The notes: generated from the sequence alone by a model not told the origin. A stretch of DNA of 64,000 nt from Rhizobium leguminosarum (GCF_002953715.1 NZ_CP025012.1:620001-684000), one strand, 5' to 3'. Numbered from the stretch's first letter, positions 18,351 to 26,867 are shown. Made by a program: numbers and translations.

Positions 18351-18956
18351 AGGGCCTCCCTGGTTCTGGGTCGAGGTCACGGATTGCTGCGCTGTCTCCG
18401 GCACAAGACGGAGATGCGGTCCGGCGAGAAATTTTGCGTCGAGCTTGTTCATGAGAAACGAATTGCAAGCGGCATGCCAGTTTTGCCGATTGTCTTTGTC
18501 GTTAATGCCAAGCCAATGAAAATTAAGCAATATTTTCGACTTATAAAGTTTCGAAAGTTTATAATAATACATATTCGATTTGAAATTCGCATTTAGTTTT
18601 TGTATAAATTTTCGCCAGCGTCGTATATTAAATGGGCATCAGATAGAAACAGCCACGGCCCCTGAGCGGGCGATCAAGCGCCGAAAAGCGCGGGATTTGG
18701 CATCTGAAGAGGTGTTTTTGGGTCTTGTGAGCGAATGAGGCGGTCAAAAGTGATGCGGCAGGGCAGGGGAGAGTAAAAATTGTGCACCATATGTTCGAAA
18801 CTTCATGCGAATTATATTGCGAAACTCTGTCCGAAATGTCGTCATTAACAAAAAACCTATTAATATCAGGTGATTATTGACGCGCCACTGCAGGTGGCAC
18901 GGCGATTGCATGGATGATCCCGAGAATTCACCGACACAAAAATGAAAGGGGATCAC
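18351..18956. promoter_or_regulatory. 606-base AT-rich control region between two divergent ABC operons
   Basis: No gene is seen here. The region is clearly more AT-rich than its surroundings and must hold the promoters of both the PotA-type operon (minus) and the amino-acid importer operon (plus). It includes an imperfect palindrome at 18543-18562 and a related TTCGAAAC motif near 18793. I cannot place -35/-10 boxes with confidence. Confidence 0.55.
18543..18562. promoter_or_regulatory. candidate operator palindrome
   Basis: ATAAAGTTTCGAAAGTTTAT is symmetric about TTCGAA except for one G/G pair (18 of 20 positions). It lies about 190 bases upstream of the PotA-type start. A repressor site is the natural guess; the GntR regulator at 22148 is the nearest candidate protein, without proof. 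Confidence 0.35.
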
Positions 18957-19889
18957 ATGATGCGCATTCAGAAAATCTTGAAGGCCGGGGTTGCCGGAGC
19001 GATGGTCTCTTTGATCGCGGCCTCTGCTTATGCCGCCGGAGGTGCCGCTGAGAAGATGACGCCTGATGCCGATGTCGCCAAGCTCCCCGGCGTCGTCCTC
19101 ACGCAGAAACTGGCCGACGGGCTGCCGCCCTCCATCAAGTCATCGGGCGTATTGAAGGTCGCGACCGACCTGACGCCACCGATCAGCTTTCACGGCGAGG
19201 ATGGCAAGCTGATCGGCATCGATGCCGATATCGCTGCCGCACTCGGCGTCATCCTGGGTGTCGATGTTGAGATGACCGATGTCGGGGCGGGTGCGGCGAT
19301 CGTGCCCTCCATATTGGCAAAGCGCTTCGACATCTCGATCTCGGGAATCAACGACGATCCGGAGCTGGAAAAGCAGGTCGACGTCATCGACTACATGTAT
19401 GACGCAACGACGATCATGACGATCAAGGACAATCCTCTCGCCATCAAGGGCATGGAGGATCTGTGCGGCAAGAAGGTCGCCGTTCCCGTCGGCACCTTCC
19501 AGGCGAAGATGGTCGAGGCGGCATCGGCGAAATGTGCGACCCCGGTCAATATCATGTCGATCCCGAAAATGCCGGATGTGCTTCAGGCCGTCCGCACGGG
19601 GCGGGCTGACGCCACGGTCAATGGTTACGCCACCAGCGTCTACACGACCGAACACCAGACCGGAAACGGCAAGGGCCTGCAGGCGCTGCCGGATATCCGC
19701 CTTGCCGTCGGTTATCTCGGCATGCTGACGGCCAAGGACAATCCGCAGCTGCGCGACAGCGTCGTCGCCGCCTTGCAGCAGATGGTGGACTCCGGCGCCT
19801 ACGAGACCATCATGAAGAAGTGGAGCCTCGGACCGCTGGCCGTGAAGACCGTCAAGGTCAACGATGCCGCCAGCATGCCTGCGGATTGA
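18957..19889 (+). CDS. amino-acid-type ABC transporter substrate-binding protein (family 3)
   Basis: A 310-residue periplasmic protein with a Sec signal peptide ending in AASAYAAGG. The mature part has the family 3 pattern: SGVLKVATDLTPPISFHGED, GIDADIAAALG, DISISGINDDPELEKQVD and a C-terminal AYETIMKKWSLG. Such proteins bind amino acids or related polar solutes and deliver them to a HisM-type permease, encoded next. The ATG at 18957 follows GGGGA; the next codon is also ATG. No matching ATPase gene lies in the operon, so the ATPase must come from elsewhere. Confidence 0.92.
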   Translation: MMRIQKILKAGVAGAMVSLIAASAYAAGGAAEKMTPDADVAKLPGVVLTQKLADGLPPSIKSSGVLKVATDLTPPISFHGEDGKLIGIDADIAAALGVILGVDVEMTDVGAGAAIVPSILAKRFDISISGINDDPELEKQVDVIDYMYDATTIMTIKDNPLAIKGMEDLCGKKVAVPVGTFQAKMVEAASAKCATPVNIMSIPKMPDVLQAVRTGRADATVNGYATSVYTTEHQTGNGKGLQALPDIRLAVGYLGMLTAKDNPQLRDSVVAALQQMVDSGAYETIMKKWSLGPLAVKTVKVNDAASMPAD

Positions 19890-19894
19890 CGCCG

Positions 19895-20767
19895 ATGGCC
19901 CTGTTTCAAGCGTCACCCATATCGCTCTCCCTTGCGCCATCGGTCGGAAGACCGATGCGTTGGGGGCAGATCGCAACCGGTGCCATCGCGATTTCAGCGC
20001 TGGCCTTCTTTGCGCTCGTCGTCGGGCAGAGCCAGAGCATCCAGTGGTCGGAGATCCCCCACTATCTGGTAGATCCTTCAATCCTGCGCGGCGTCCTGCT
20101 GACGCTTGAATTGACGGCAGGCGCCATGGTGTTCGGCATTGTGCTCGGATGCCTGCTGGCGTTGATGGCGACGAGCCATAACCTGGTTCTCAAAGCCATC
20201 GCGGCTGGTTTCGTCTGGTGGTTTCGCGGCGTGCCGCTCATCGTCCAGATCTTCTTCTGGTTCAACATCGCCCTCTTCATCCCGCAGGTCGGGATGGGAA
20301 CCTTCACCATTTCGATCAACGATCTGGTGACGCCGGCCCTGGCCGGCTTTCTCGCACTCGGACTGCACGAAGCCGCGAACATGTCGGAGATCATCCGCGG
20401 CGGCCTGGTCGCGGTCGACCGCGGCCAGCGCGAGGCGGCCACGGCGCTCGGGCTGAAAAAGACCCAGACTTTTTTCACCGTCATCATGCCCCAGGCCACG
20501 CGTATCATCGTGCCGCCGACGGGGAACCAGGCCATCGGCATGCTGAAGGCCAGTTCCATCGTCTCGGTCATCGGCATGCAGGATCTGCTGACGCAGGCGC
20601 AGGCAATCTACGCCCGGAACTTCCTCGTCATCGAACTGCTGTTCGTCGCCTCGATCTGGTACCTCGCCATCACGAGTGTCGCATCCATAGGCCAGCACTA
20701 TCTCGAAAAGAGTCTCGTTCCGAAAGGCCGGACAGCAGAGAAGCCTCGCGCTCCCGGACGGGCGTGA
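19895..20767 (+). CDS. amino-acid ABC transporter permease, HisM/GlnP family
   Basis: A 290-residue inner-membrane protein. After a short N-terminal membrane segment it has the HEQ family core with GVLLTLELTAGAMVFGIVLG and WWFRGVPLIVQIFFWFN, and the EAA loop reads REAATALGLKKTQTFFTVIMP. It begins 5 bases after the binding-protein stop and is surely co-transcribed. A single permease of this family would act as a homodimer. Confidence 0.92.
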   Translation: MALFQASPISLSLAPSVGRPMRWGQIATGAIAISALAFFALVVGQSQSIQWSEIPHYLVDPSILRGVLLTLELTAGAMVFGIVLGCLLALMATSHNLVLKAIAAGFVWWFRGVPLIVQIFFWFNIALFIPQVGMGTFTISINDLVTPALAGFLALGLHEAANMSEIIRGGLVAVDRGQREAATALGLKKTQTFFTVIMPQATRIIVPPTGNQAIGMLKASSIVSVIGMQDLLTQAQAIYARNFLVIELLFVASIWYLAITSVASIGQHYLEKSLVPKGRTAEKPRAPGRA

Positions 20768-20855
20768 TCGCGGATCCATCGACGTGAATTGAGATCAACA
20801 ACGAAGGGGTCGCCAGTGCAGCGCGCCCCATCAGGAAACAGCAGAGGAGCATGAC

Positions 20856-21986
20856 ATGAAATTGGGAATCGACAGCATAAAGCTGCCTGAGGCGAAGAAG
20901 CGTGGTCCGCTGGCAAGCCTTGATCACGTCAAGGAACTTGGGCTCGCAGGCATTTTCTTCAGTACGGCGCTGGACATGAGCCCCGATCTCGACAGCGGCC
21001 TGCTGCACGAGATCAGGGCGAAGGCTGACGATCTTGGCCTCTATCTCGAAAGCGGCATCGGCAAGATCAATCCCTATTGCAGCGCCGAGGAACCGGCGCT
21101 GCGGGCAGCCGGCGGCGGCGATATCATTGCCGGTTTCACGCGCATGATCGAGGCAAGTGCCGCAATCGGCTGCCATGAGCTCTGGGTTGCTCCGGGCAAT
21201 TTCAAGAGCGAATATCGTGGCCGGCTGGCCAATGACCGCTTCCGCACCGATGTGACCTGGGAAGAGCAGTTGCTCGGGATCGAAAAGGTCCTCCGCAAGC
21301 TCGCTCCCGTCGCCCGTGCCAATGGCGCGCACATGAACATCGAAACCCATGACGAGATCACCTCCTTCGAGATCCTGCGATTGATCGAGAAGGTCGGCGC
21401 CGATTGCGTCGGCGTCGTCTTCGACACGGCCAACGGACTGCAGCGGGGCGAGCATCCGGTCTTCGCCGCCAAGCGCCTGGCTCCCCATATCCGCCAGACC
21501 CATATCAAGGATGCCTATGTCGGGCGCGCTCCGGGTGGTCTCGATTTCCAGACCAGACCCGTTGGCGGCGGCATCGTCGATTTTGCTGCGATCCTCCCCA
21601 TTCTTGCGGACGCCAACCCGACGCTGAACCTGTCGCTGGAAGTCGCCCAGTCTGTCGCCGACAAGCCTCGCAAAGCCAATCCGCGCCAATGCATCGAGAT
21701 CGACGATCCTATCTGGCGCGCCGGCCACCCGGACCTGACGGCGGATGAGCTTGCGGCCTATATGGCGATGGTGGATGCCTATGAGAAACGGGTCGCCTCA
21801 GGTGAATTTCCGGACTGGGTAGCCTATGAAAGCAGCCAATACGGCTACCCGACCTACGAAAATCAGTCTTACGGCTTTAACGAGGCGATCGGCTTCATCA
21901 GGCAATCGGCCCGTCACATCGAGGCGGTTTGCACCGAAAAGGGTATTGCCCTGTCCGCACCGGTGAAGAAGCAGAAAGCGGCCTGA
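20856..21986 (+). CDS. sugar phosphate isomerase/epimerase family protein (xylose isomerase-like TIM barrel)
   Basis: A 376-residue TIM-barrel protein of the AP endonuclease 2/xylose isomerase-like superfamily. Candidate metal ligands occur in the segments NIETHDEI, VGVVFDTANGLQ, IRQTHIKDAY and LNLSLEVAQS, matching the usual Glu-Asp-His-Glu arrangement. The start follows AGGAGCATGAC. The C-terminus has a tyrosine-rich stretch (QYGYPTYENQSYGF). In the operon with the importer it probably acts on the imported compound or its product, but the reaction cannot be named. Confidence 0.8.
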   Translation: MKLGIDSIKLPEAKKRGPLASLDHVKELGLAGIFFSTALDMSPDLDSGLLHEIRAKADDLGLYLESGIGKINPYCSAEEPALRAAGGGDIIAGFTRMIEASAAIGCHELWVAPGNFKSEYRGRLANDRFRTDVTWEEQLLGIEKVLRKLAPVARANGAHMNIETHDEITSFEILRLIEKVGADCVGVVFDTANGLQRGEHPVFAAKRLAPHIRQTHIKDAYVGRAPGGLDFQTRPVGGGIVDFAAILPILADANPTLNLSLEVAQSVADKPRKANPRQCIEIDDPIWRAGHPDLTADELAAYMAMVDAYEKRVASGEFPDWVAYESSQYGYPTYENQSYGFNEAIGFIRQSARHIEAVCTEKGIALSAPVKKQKAA

Positions 21987-22055
21987 GTCCCAAGGCGGTG
22001 TCGGTGTTTTCGCCGGTACCGTCGATCGAAATACATGTGCCGAGATGATCTACGC

Positions 22056-22067
22056 AAGAATATTCTT
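22056..22067. promoter_or_regulatory. candidate operator upstream of the GntR regulator
   Basis: AAGAATATTCTT is a perfect 12-base palindrome 80 bases before the GntR start codon, in the AT-rich gap after the isomerase gene. Its place fits an autoregulatory site, but it could be chance in AT-rich DNA. Confidence 0.3.
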
Positions 22068-22147
22068 ATGGAAATAATTATCGGGCACGGATATTTGGTG
22101 AGCGATCGAATCCACGCCGGGCCGCCAGAGGCAATTTGGAGACTGCA

Positions 22148-22894
22148 ATGAGAAAGATGCGCCGTCAGAGTCCCAAAGCGATGACAGCGACTAATGGGTC
22201 GGTGGAGAGCGCCGATACCCATGACGATGTTTCGGAACGTATCCGCGCCACGCTTGCCGCCGCCATCGGCGAGGGTGCGCTCAAGCCCGGTACCAAAATC
22301 CTGGAGGAGGCGATCGCCGAGCATTTCGGTGTCAGCCGAACCGTCGTGCGCGGGGCACTCGGTGTGCTTGAGAGCGACCACCTGCTGGAACGCAAGAGAA
22401 ATCGCGGCACCTTCGTCGCCGAGCCGAGCGTCGAGCAAGCAAAGAGCCTTTTCGAGGCGCGTCGGAAGATAGAGAGGCTGCTTTTGGAACTCGTCATCGC
22501 CCGGGTCACGCCGGAGCAGCTGGATGCGTTGCAAAAGCTGACGGACGAAGAAGAGCACATCCACCACCACGGCGACGAAAAGTCGAAGACGGTTCTGTCC
22601 GGCAAGTTCCACATTGTGCTCGCCGAAATGGCCGGCAACCCGGTGCTGACGGAAGTGCTCGCCAAGATCGTCGCCCGGCTTTCCCTCGTCATGTCGCTCT
22701 ATGAGGAAGACCGCAAGGACGACTGCGGTGCGGACCATCATCGCATGATCGTAGCCGCCTTGAAGGCGAAAGACCTCGCCAAGGCGCAACAGCTGATGGA
22801 CCACCACCTCGCCGACATCGAGGGTCGTGTGCGCCTGACCGAAGGGCAGGGCGACCGGCACACATTCCTGGCCGTGCTGGAGAGTTTTTCCTGA
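22148..22894 (+). CDS. GntR family transcriptional regulator (FadR/FCD subfamily)
   Basis: A 248-residue regulator with an N-terminal winged helix (about residues 30-100: SERIRATLAAAIGEGALKPG, EEAIAEHFGVSRTVVRGALGVLESDHLLE, RGTFVAEPS) and an all-helical FCD effector domain. FCD metal-binding positions are visible as FHIVLAEMAGN and DHHRMIVAALKAKD. It probably controls the importer/isomerase operon that precedes it and perhaps the monooxygenase that converges on it. The ATG at 22148 follows TTGGAG; a TTG at 22136 is less likely. Confidence 0.9.
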   Translation: MRKMRRQSPKAMTATNGSVESADTHDDVSERIRATLAAAIGEGALKPGTKILEEAIAEHFGVSRTVVRGALGVLESDHLLERKRNRGTFVAEPSVEQAKSLFEARRKIERLLLELVIARVTPEQLDALQKLTDEEEHIHHHGDEKSKTVLSGKFHIVLAEMAGNPVLTEVLAKIVARLSLVMSLYEEDRKDDCGADHHRMIVAALKAKDLAKAQQLMDHHLADIEGRVRLTEGQGDRHTFLAVLESFS

Positions 22895-22957
22895 TGGAGA
22901 CCCGCGCGTATCGCTGATGCTTGCTTCCGGGCTTGAATCAACCAGAGTCCGGCGACG

Positions 22958-24481
22958 CTATCTGCTGTCCCGAACAGCAAACCAACGCGATCCGGCTTCG
23001 ATCGCGTCTTCAAGATTCGCCTCACCCTCACAGGCCCAGGCGACAATTCCATCGGGGCGGACGAGCAGGGCGGTCAGTCCCAGCCGGTCCTTCACGTCAC
23101 CCTCGACATATTTGACCCGGTCGCCCCAACGGCGTGCGATCGACCGGAGTGCTGCGCGATGGTCGAAGTCGATCAGCAAACCCCTGCCGTCGGCGAGCAG
23201 GGCGGCGAGCCTGGTGCCATCAGTCCATTCGAAGTCGGGGGCGCTGCCGCCGGCCAGTGTGTGGCCGCCGCCGAGATCATAGCGCATCGACGCATTCCAG
23301 ACCCGATCGGCGAAATAGGTGGCGCCGTCGCGGGTGGCGATGAGATCGCGGATGATGGCTTCCATCGCCCGGGCGTGGGGGCCAGGCCGCATGATCGAGA
23401 CCTGCGCCCGCGACCAGGCGAGAACCCGTTCACCGATCGGATGCCGTTCGGTGAAATAGCTGTCGAGCAATCCGTCCGGCGCATCGCCCCGGATGGTCGC
23501 GGCGAGCTTCCAGCCGAGATTCATGGCGTCGCCAAGCCCGAGATTGAGCCCTTGCCCGCCGAGCGGCGAATGAATATGGGCCGCATCACCGGCAAGCAGC
23601 ACCCGGCCCCTCCGATATTCCGTCGCCTGCTGGGCGCGATCGGTCCAGCTCGTGGCGACGTGCAGCGCGGTCAGCGTGACATCGGTCTGCGATATCCGCC
23701 GCAGCACGGCTTGCACATGCGCAAGCGTGATCGGGCCGGCGCGGTGAGATGCGCCGCCATCAAACTCCACCATGCCGAAATGGCCGGGCTGCGTCTGGAA
23801 ATACATGCCGGTCGGCGTCAGCTGTCGGCCGAGCTTCAATTTTTCCGGGTCGGCCAGATCAACCTGCACGGAATAGCCGGTAAATTCGGGATCGGTTCCG
23901 ACGAAGGAAAAGCCGCCAGCTTTGCGCACCATGCTGCGGCCACCGTCACAGCCGACCAGCCAGCGGCCCTCAAAGCTCTGATCTCCAGCTTGGATCGTGA
24001 CCCAATCGGCTGATTGTGCGAAAGCTTCGAGGCGCACACCCCGTCTGACCTCGACGCCGATCGCCTGCGCGCGGTCGGCAAGGGCGGTCTCGATCCGCTC
24101 CATTTCGGCCGCCATATTGCTGTCGGCCGGGCTCGGTAGTCGATAGGCCCATTTTGAGCTATCGATCCGGTCATAATCGAAGGGGATGCCGGCGAAGTGT
24201 CCGGCCTGCCTGCGCACTTGTCCCGCCGGCTTCGCCTCCCGCCTGGCCGCTGTAAGCGCATCGAGCAGGCCGCGCCGGTAGAATGCTTCAATGGTCGGCA
24301 GCGTCAGGCCGCGCATGCCGAAGGGCAGTTTTTTCAAGGCCAAGTGCGGGTTTTCCGCTTGCTCCAGCACCCGCACGGAAACCCCGGCAAGGCGGAGCTC
24401 GCAGGCCAGCAACAAGCCGACCGGCCCGGCGCCTGCAATCACGACATCGAAGAGAAAAGAAGACGGGTGGCGATTATTCAT
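22958..24481 (-). CDS. class A FAD-dependent aromatic monooxygenase
   Basis: A 507-residue flavoprotein of the PheA/PCP-4-monooxygenase type. The dinucleotide motif is VVIAGAGPVGLLLACELRLAG at residues 12-32, the middle has the GCDGGRSMVRK (DG) motif, and the second FAD motif reads VLLAGDAAHIHSPLGGQGLN. The C-terminal thioredoxin-like part ends in the segment that is duplicated as a remnant at 12187-12390. It would hydroxylate an aromatic ring with NAD(P)H and oxygen. The ATG at 24481 follows AAGGAG. It converges with the GntR gene and is divergent from the methionyl-tRNA synthetase. Confidence 0.9.
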   Translation of the reverse strand: MNNRHPSSFLFDVVIAGAGPVGLLLACELRLAGVSVRVLEQAENPHLALKKLPFGMRGLTLPTIEAFYRRGLLDALTAARREAKPAGQVRRQAGHFAGIPFDYDRIDSSKWAYRLPSPADSNMAAEMERIETALADRAQAIGVEVRRGVRLEAFAQSADWVTIQAGDQSFEGRWLVGCDGGRSMVRKAGGFSFVGTDPEFTGYSVQVDLADPEKLKLGRQLTPTGMYFQTQPGHFGMVEFDGGASHRAGPITLAHVQAVLRRISQTDVTLTALHVATSWTDRAQQATEYRRGRVLLAGDAAHIHSPLGGQGLNLGLGDAMNLGWKLAATIRGDAPDGLLDSYFTERHPIGERVLAWSRAQVSIMRPGPHARAMEAIIRDLIATRDGATYFADRVWNASMRYDLGGGHTLAGGSAPDFEWTDGTRLAALLADGRGLLIDFDHRAALRSIARRWGDRVKYVEGDVKDRLGLTALLVRPDGIVAWACEGEANLEDAIEAGSRWFAVRDSR

Positions 24482-24776
24482 GAACGGCTCCTTATGGTCG
24501 TTCGACCGGAGCAGTTCGTCGTTCTGACAACCACACGGACGAACGGTGGGCGCTTTCAGCGTCCGACGTTCGTCGCGGGGTCTCATGCCTGGGGCAGGGG
24601 ACAGAGCTTCCGTTTCCAGAAGGACTTGGGCTTACCAAACCAAGTCTGCCTTTTCCGACGTCGGCACCATAGCGGCATGCTGTTTGGTCCGCAACGGCTC
24701 CGTGACAAAGCGGAAGCACCATGCCCGGTCAACGAGCGTGCTTGTTCGAAACGGCCGTTGATGCTAGGAAAATCGC
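24482..24776. promoter_or_regulatory. intergenic control region between monooxygenase and metG-like leader
   Basis: No gene is seen. The region must carry the monooxygenase promoter (minus) and the leader promoter (plus). It holds the inverted repeat ACTTGG (24624-24629) and CCAAGT (24640-24645) with a 10-base spacer, which could be an operator or a small hairpin. I could not assign convincing -35/-10 boxes. Confidence 0.4.
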
Positions 24777-24827
24777 ATGGACAACACCGTGATCAGCACT
24801 TTCGTGATGATGATGCCGCGCTCATAG
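24777..24827 (+). CDS. leader peptide MDNTVISTFVMMMPRS of a methionyl-tRNA synthetase attenuator
   Basis: A 16-codon frame ending in TAG, with TAGGAAA seven bases before the ATG. Codons 11-13 are three consecutive ATG, so 4 of 16 residues are Met. It lies 159 bases upstream of the methionyl-tRNA synthetase start and 34 bases before a terminator hairpin. This is the design of trp/his/leu leader peptides, with control codons for the amino acid used by the downstream enzyme. The call rests on this layout only; the peptide is far too short for similarity evidence. Confidence 0.65.
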   Translation: MDNTVISTFVMMMPRS

Positions 24828-24884
24828 CGTGGCGGGTTTCGTGCGTCCAGAATGCACCAGCGACCGCCCTCGAGGCGGTCTTTT
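24807..24884 (+). promoter_or_regulatory. transcription attenuator with alternative hairpins (Met codons, 1:2, 2:3, terminator)
   Basis: Region 1 GCCGCGC (24815-24821) can pair with region 2 GCGTGGC (24827-24833), seven pairs with one G·U. Part of region 2, GGCGG (24831-24835), can instead pair with CCGCC (24864-24868), helped by GTGC (24841-24844) with GCAC (24854-24857). CCGCC is also in the left arm of the terminator GACCGCC/GGCGGTC (24862-24868, 24874-24880), followed by TTTT. A ribosome stalled at Met codons 24807-24815 would cover region 1 and favour 2:3 and readthrough. One at the stop codon would cover region 2 and allow termination. Confidence 0.65.
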
Positions 24885-24935
24885 CATGGGTCGATCCGTC
24901 TCGCGGGCAATAACAGCCTTCGAAAGGAAACGCCG

Positions 24936-26480
24936 ATGAACAAGATCTACATCACCACCTCGATCCCCTATGTGAATGCCGCGCCGCATGTGGGCTTTGC
25001 CCTCGAACTGGTCCAGGCCGACGCCTATGCCCGCCATTCCCGGCTTCTCGGCGACGACGTCAGGTTCCAGTGCGGAACCGACGACAATAGCCTGAAGAAT
25101 GTCCGGTCGGCGGAAGCCGCGGGACAACAGGTGAGGGACTTCGTCAATGCCAACGCCGACCGGTTCGAGCGCCTTGGCGGCCTGCTCGACATCTCCAATG
25201 AGGAATTCGTCCGCACCTCCCGCGATCCAAGGCATATCGCCTGCGTCCATGCCTTGTGGAGGGCATGCGCCGGAAATGGCGACCTCTATCGCAAGGCCTA
25301 TGAGGGCCTTTATTGCGTCGGTTGCGAGCAATTCTACGAGCCGTCGGAACTCGATGACGGGCGCTGCCCGGAACACGGCATTGCCCTTGAGACCATCCGT
25401 GAGGAGAACTGGTTCTTCCGTCTCTCCCGATACGGCGACCGGCTGCTTGAGTTCATTGAGACCGGCGAGATTCGGATCGTCCCAGCCCATCGGCGCAACG
25501 AGGTCCTTGCCCTGCTGCGGCGTGGCCTGAGCGACATCAGCGTGTCGCGCAGTGCCGAGCGGGCGCGAGGCTGGGGTGTGCCTGTCCCCGATGGGGATGA
25601 GGTCGTCTATGTCTGGTTCGATGCCTTGGCGAACTACCTCACAGGTCTCAGCCACGGGTCCGATGAAACCCTCTTGCCGCGCTATTGGAACGGCGGCCAA
25701 CGCATCCATGTCGTCGGCAAGGGTATTTCCAAATTCCACGCCATCTACTGGCCGGCCATCCTTTCGTCCGCAGGCCTGCCGCCGCCATCGTCGATCCTGG
25801 TGCACGGCTACGTCACGGTGGATGGCAAGAAGATCGGCAAGTCGGCCGGCAACGGCATCGATCCGGAAGGCATCATCCAATCCTACGAAACACCGGACGC
25901 ACTGCGATATTACCTGCTCCGGCATATACGCTCGGGTGACGATGGCGATTTCTCGGCCGAGCGTCTGGAAGCCGCCTGGTCGGGAGAGTTGGCAGGGCAG
26001 CTTGGAAATCTCGCCAACCGGGTGCTTGCCCTCCTGTCTACTTCGTTCGACGGCATCGTCCCGCCGGTGCCAGACAGCGCGTTTGTGGAGGCTGTCGCCC
26101 GCCTTCCGGGCAAGGTGGCCCAGGCTTTCGATGCCTACGAGCTTCATGTCGGCCTCGCCGATATTTTCGCGTTTATCGGCGAGGCGAACAGGCGGTTTGC
26201 ACAACGTGCACCATGGGCGGATGCGAAAGCCCTGCTTGCCGATCTCGCGCCGGAGGATCGGAAGGCGACCGCCGCTCGTCTCGGCGCCTCCCTGGCCGAG
26301 CAGGTCTACGGCCTGGCGATCATTGCTCGCTGCCTCCTGCCGTTCCTGCCAAGCTCGGCCGCAAAGCTGCATTCCAGGCTGGGAATACCGTCGCCTCGGC
26401 TCTATCGGGACCCCTTGATCGTGACGGGCGTCAAAGCCGCCCCGCAAGCCGTCCTCTTTCCGCAAAGAGCGGCGGCTTGA
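24936..26480 (+). CDS. divergent methionyl-tRNA synthetase (metG paralog)
   Basis: A 514-residue class I synthetase. TTSIPYVNAAPHVGFALELVQAD is the start of the catalytic domain, WFDALANYLTGL and GKGISKFHAIYWPAILSSAGLP are MetRS-specific, and NRRFAQRAPW is the anticodon-binding Trp helix. Several motifs deviate: HIGH is HVGF, KMSKS is KIGKS, and the usual GTDEHG is GTDDNS. It is therefore probably a second, divergent MetRS and not the housekeeping one; it may be resistant to an inhibitor or specialised. The ATG follows AAGGAAACGCCG. It appears to be controlled by the Met-codon attenuator upstream. Confidence 0.9.
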   Translation: MNKIYITTSIPYVNAAPHVGFALELVQADAYARHSRLLGDDVRFQCGTDDNSLKNVRSAEAAGQQVRDFVNANADRFERLGGLLDISNEEFVRTSRDPRHIACVHALWRACAGNGDLYRKAYEGLYCVGCEQFYEPSELDDGRCPEHGIALETIREENWFFRLSRYGDRLLEFIETGEIRIVPAHRRNEVLALLRRGLSDISVSRSAERARGWGVPVPDGDEVVYVWFDALANYLTGLSHGSDETLLPRYWNGGQRIHVVGKGISKFHAIYWPAILSSAGLPPPSSILVHGYVTVDGKKIGKSAGNGIDPEGIIQSYETPDALRYYLLRHIRSGDDGDFSAERLEAAWSGELAGQLGNLANRVLALLSTSFDGIVPPVPDSAFVEAVARLPGKVAQAFDAYELHVGLADIFAFIGEANRRFAQRAPWADAKALLADLAPEDRKATAARLGASLAEQVYGLAIIARCLLPFLPSSAAKLHSRLGIPSPRLYRDPLIVTGVKAAPQAVLFPQRAAA

Positions 26481-26502
26481 AGGGGAACCAGCCCGAGATC
26501 CA

Positions 26503-26533
26503 CTGCGCTGCAACTTAGGCAGCGCAGAGTTTT
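26503..26533 (+). terminator. Rho-independent terminator of the metG-like gene
   Basis: CTGCGCTGC (26503-26511) pairs perfectly with GCAGCGCAG (26519-26527) around a 7-base loop; TTTT follows at 26530. It lies 22 bases after the stop codon. Confidence 0.8.
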
Positions 26534-26648
26534 GACGTGATCCAGACTGTCATGAAAGTTTCATATTCAGGCTATTTCCGGGAGCGGGAAAATAATCTAC
26601 TATTTTAGTCAGGAAAAGAGATTTCCTGAAACAACGAAAGGATACTGA

Positions 26649-26867
26649 TTGGAGACATTTCTTGTGGTTGCCGTGCTCGTTGGGGGTTTCGCACTGATCT
26701 TTGCGCTGATCGCCAGGGCAGAAAGAGGCGCCACCACCCAGACCACCGCAAACACCAAGCGCAGGTGGGGCAATTCGGGAGGCTCCGGCGATGGAGGTGG
26801 AGGCTGGTTCGACGCCTCAGGCGACGGCGGCTGTGATGGCGGTGGCGGAGATGGAGGAGGAGACTAA
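26649..26867 (+). CDS. small membrane-anchored glycine-rich protein
   Basis: A 72-residue protein starting with TTG, seven bases after AAAGGA. Residues 3-22 (TFLVVAVLVGGFALIFALIA) form one membrane segment. After a short basic linker (KRRWGNSGG) the C-terminal third is Gly/Asp-rich with one Trp and one Cys. I do not recognise a named family. The strong ribosome site and the terminator right after the stop support a real gene. It stands alone. Confidence 0.7.
   Translation: METFLVVAVLVGGFALIFALIARAERGATTQTTANTKRRWGNSGGSGDGGGGWFDASGDGGCDGGGGDGGGD

Noticed and set aside
24482..24935. SAM or other methionine riboswitch before the metG-like gene
   Set aside because: I found no SAM riboswitch core; the leader peptide with Met codons and a terminator explains the region better.
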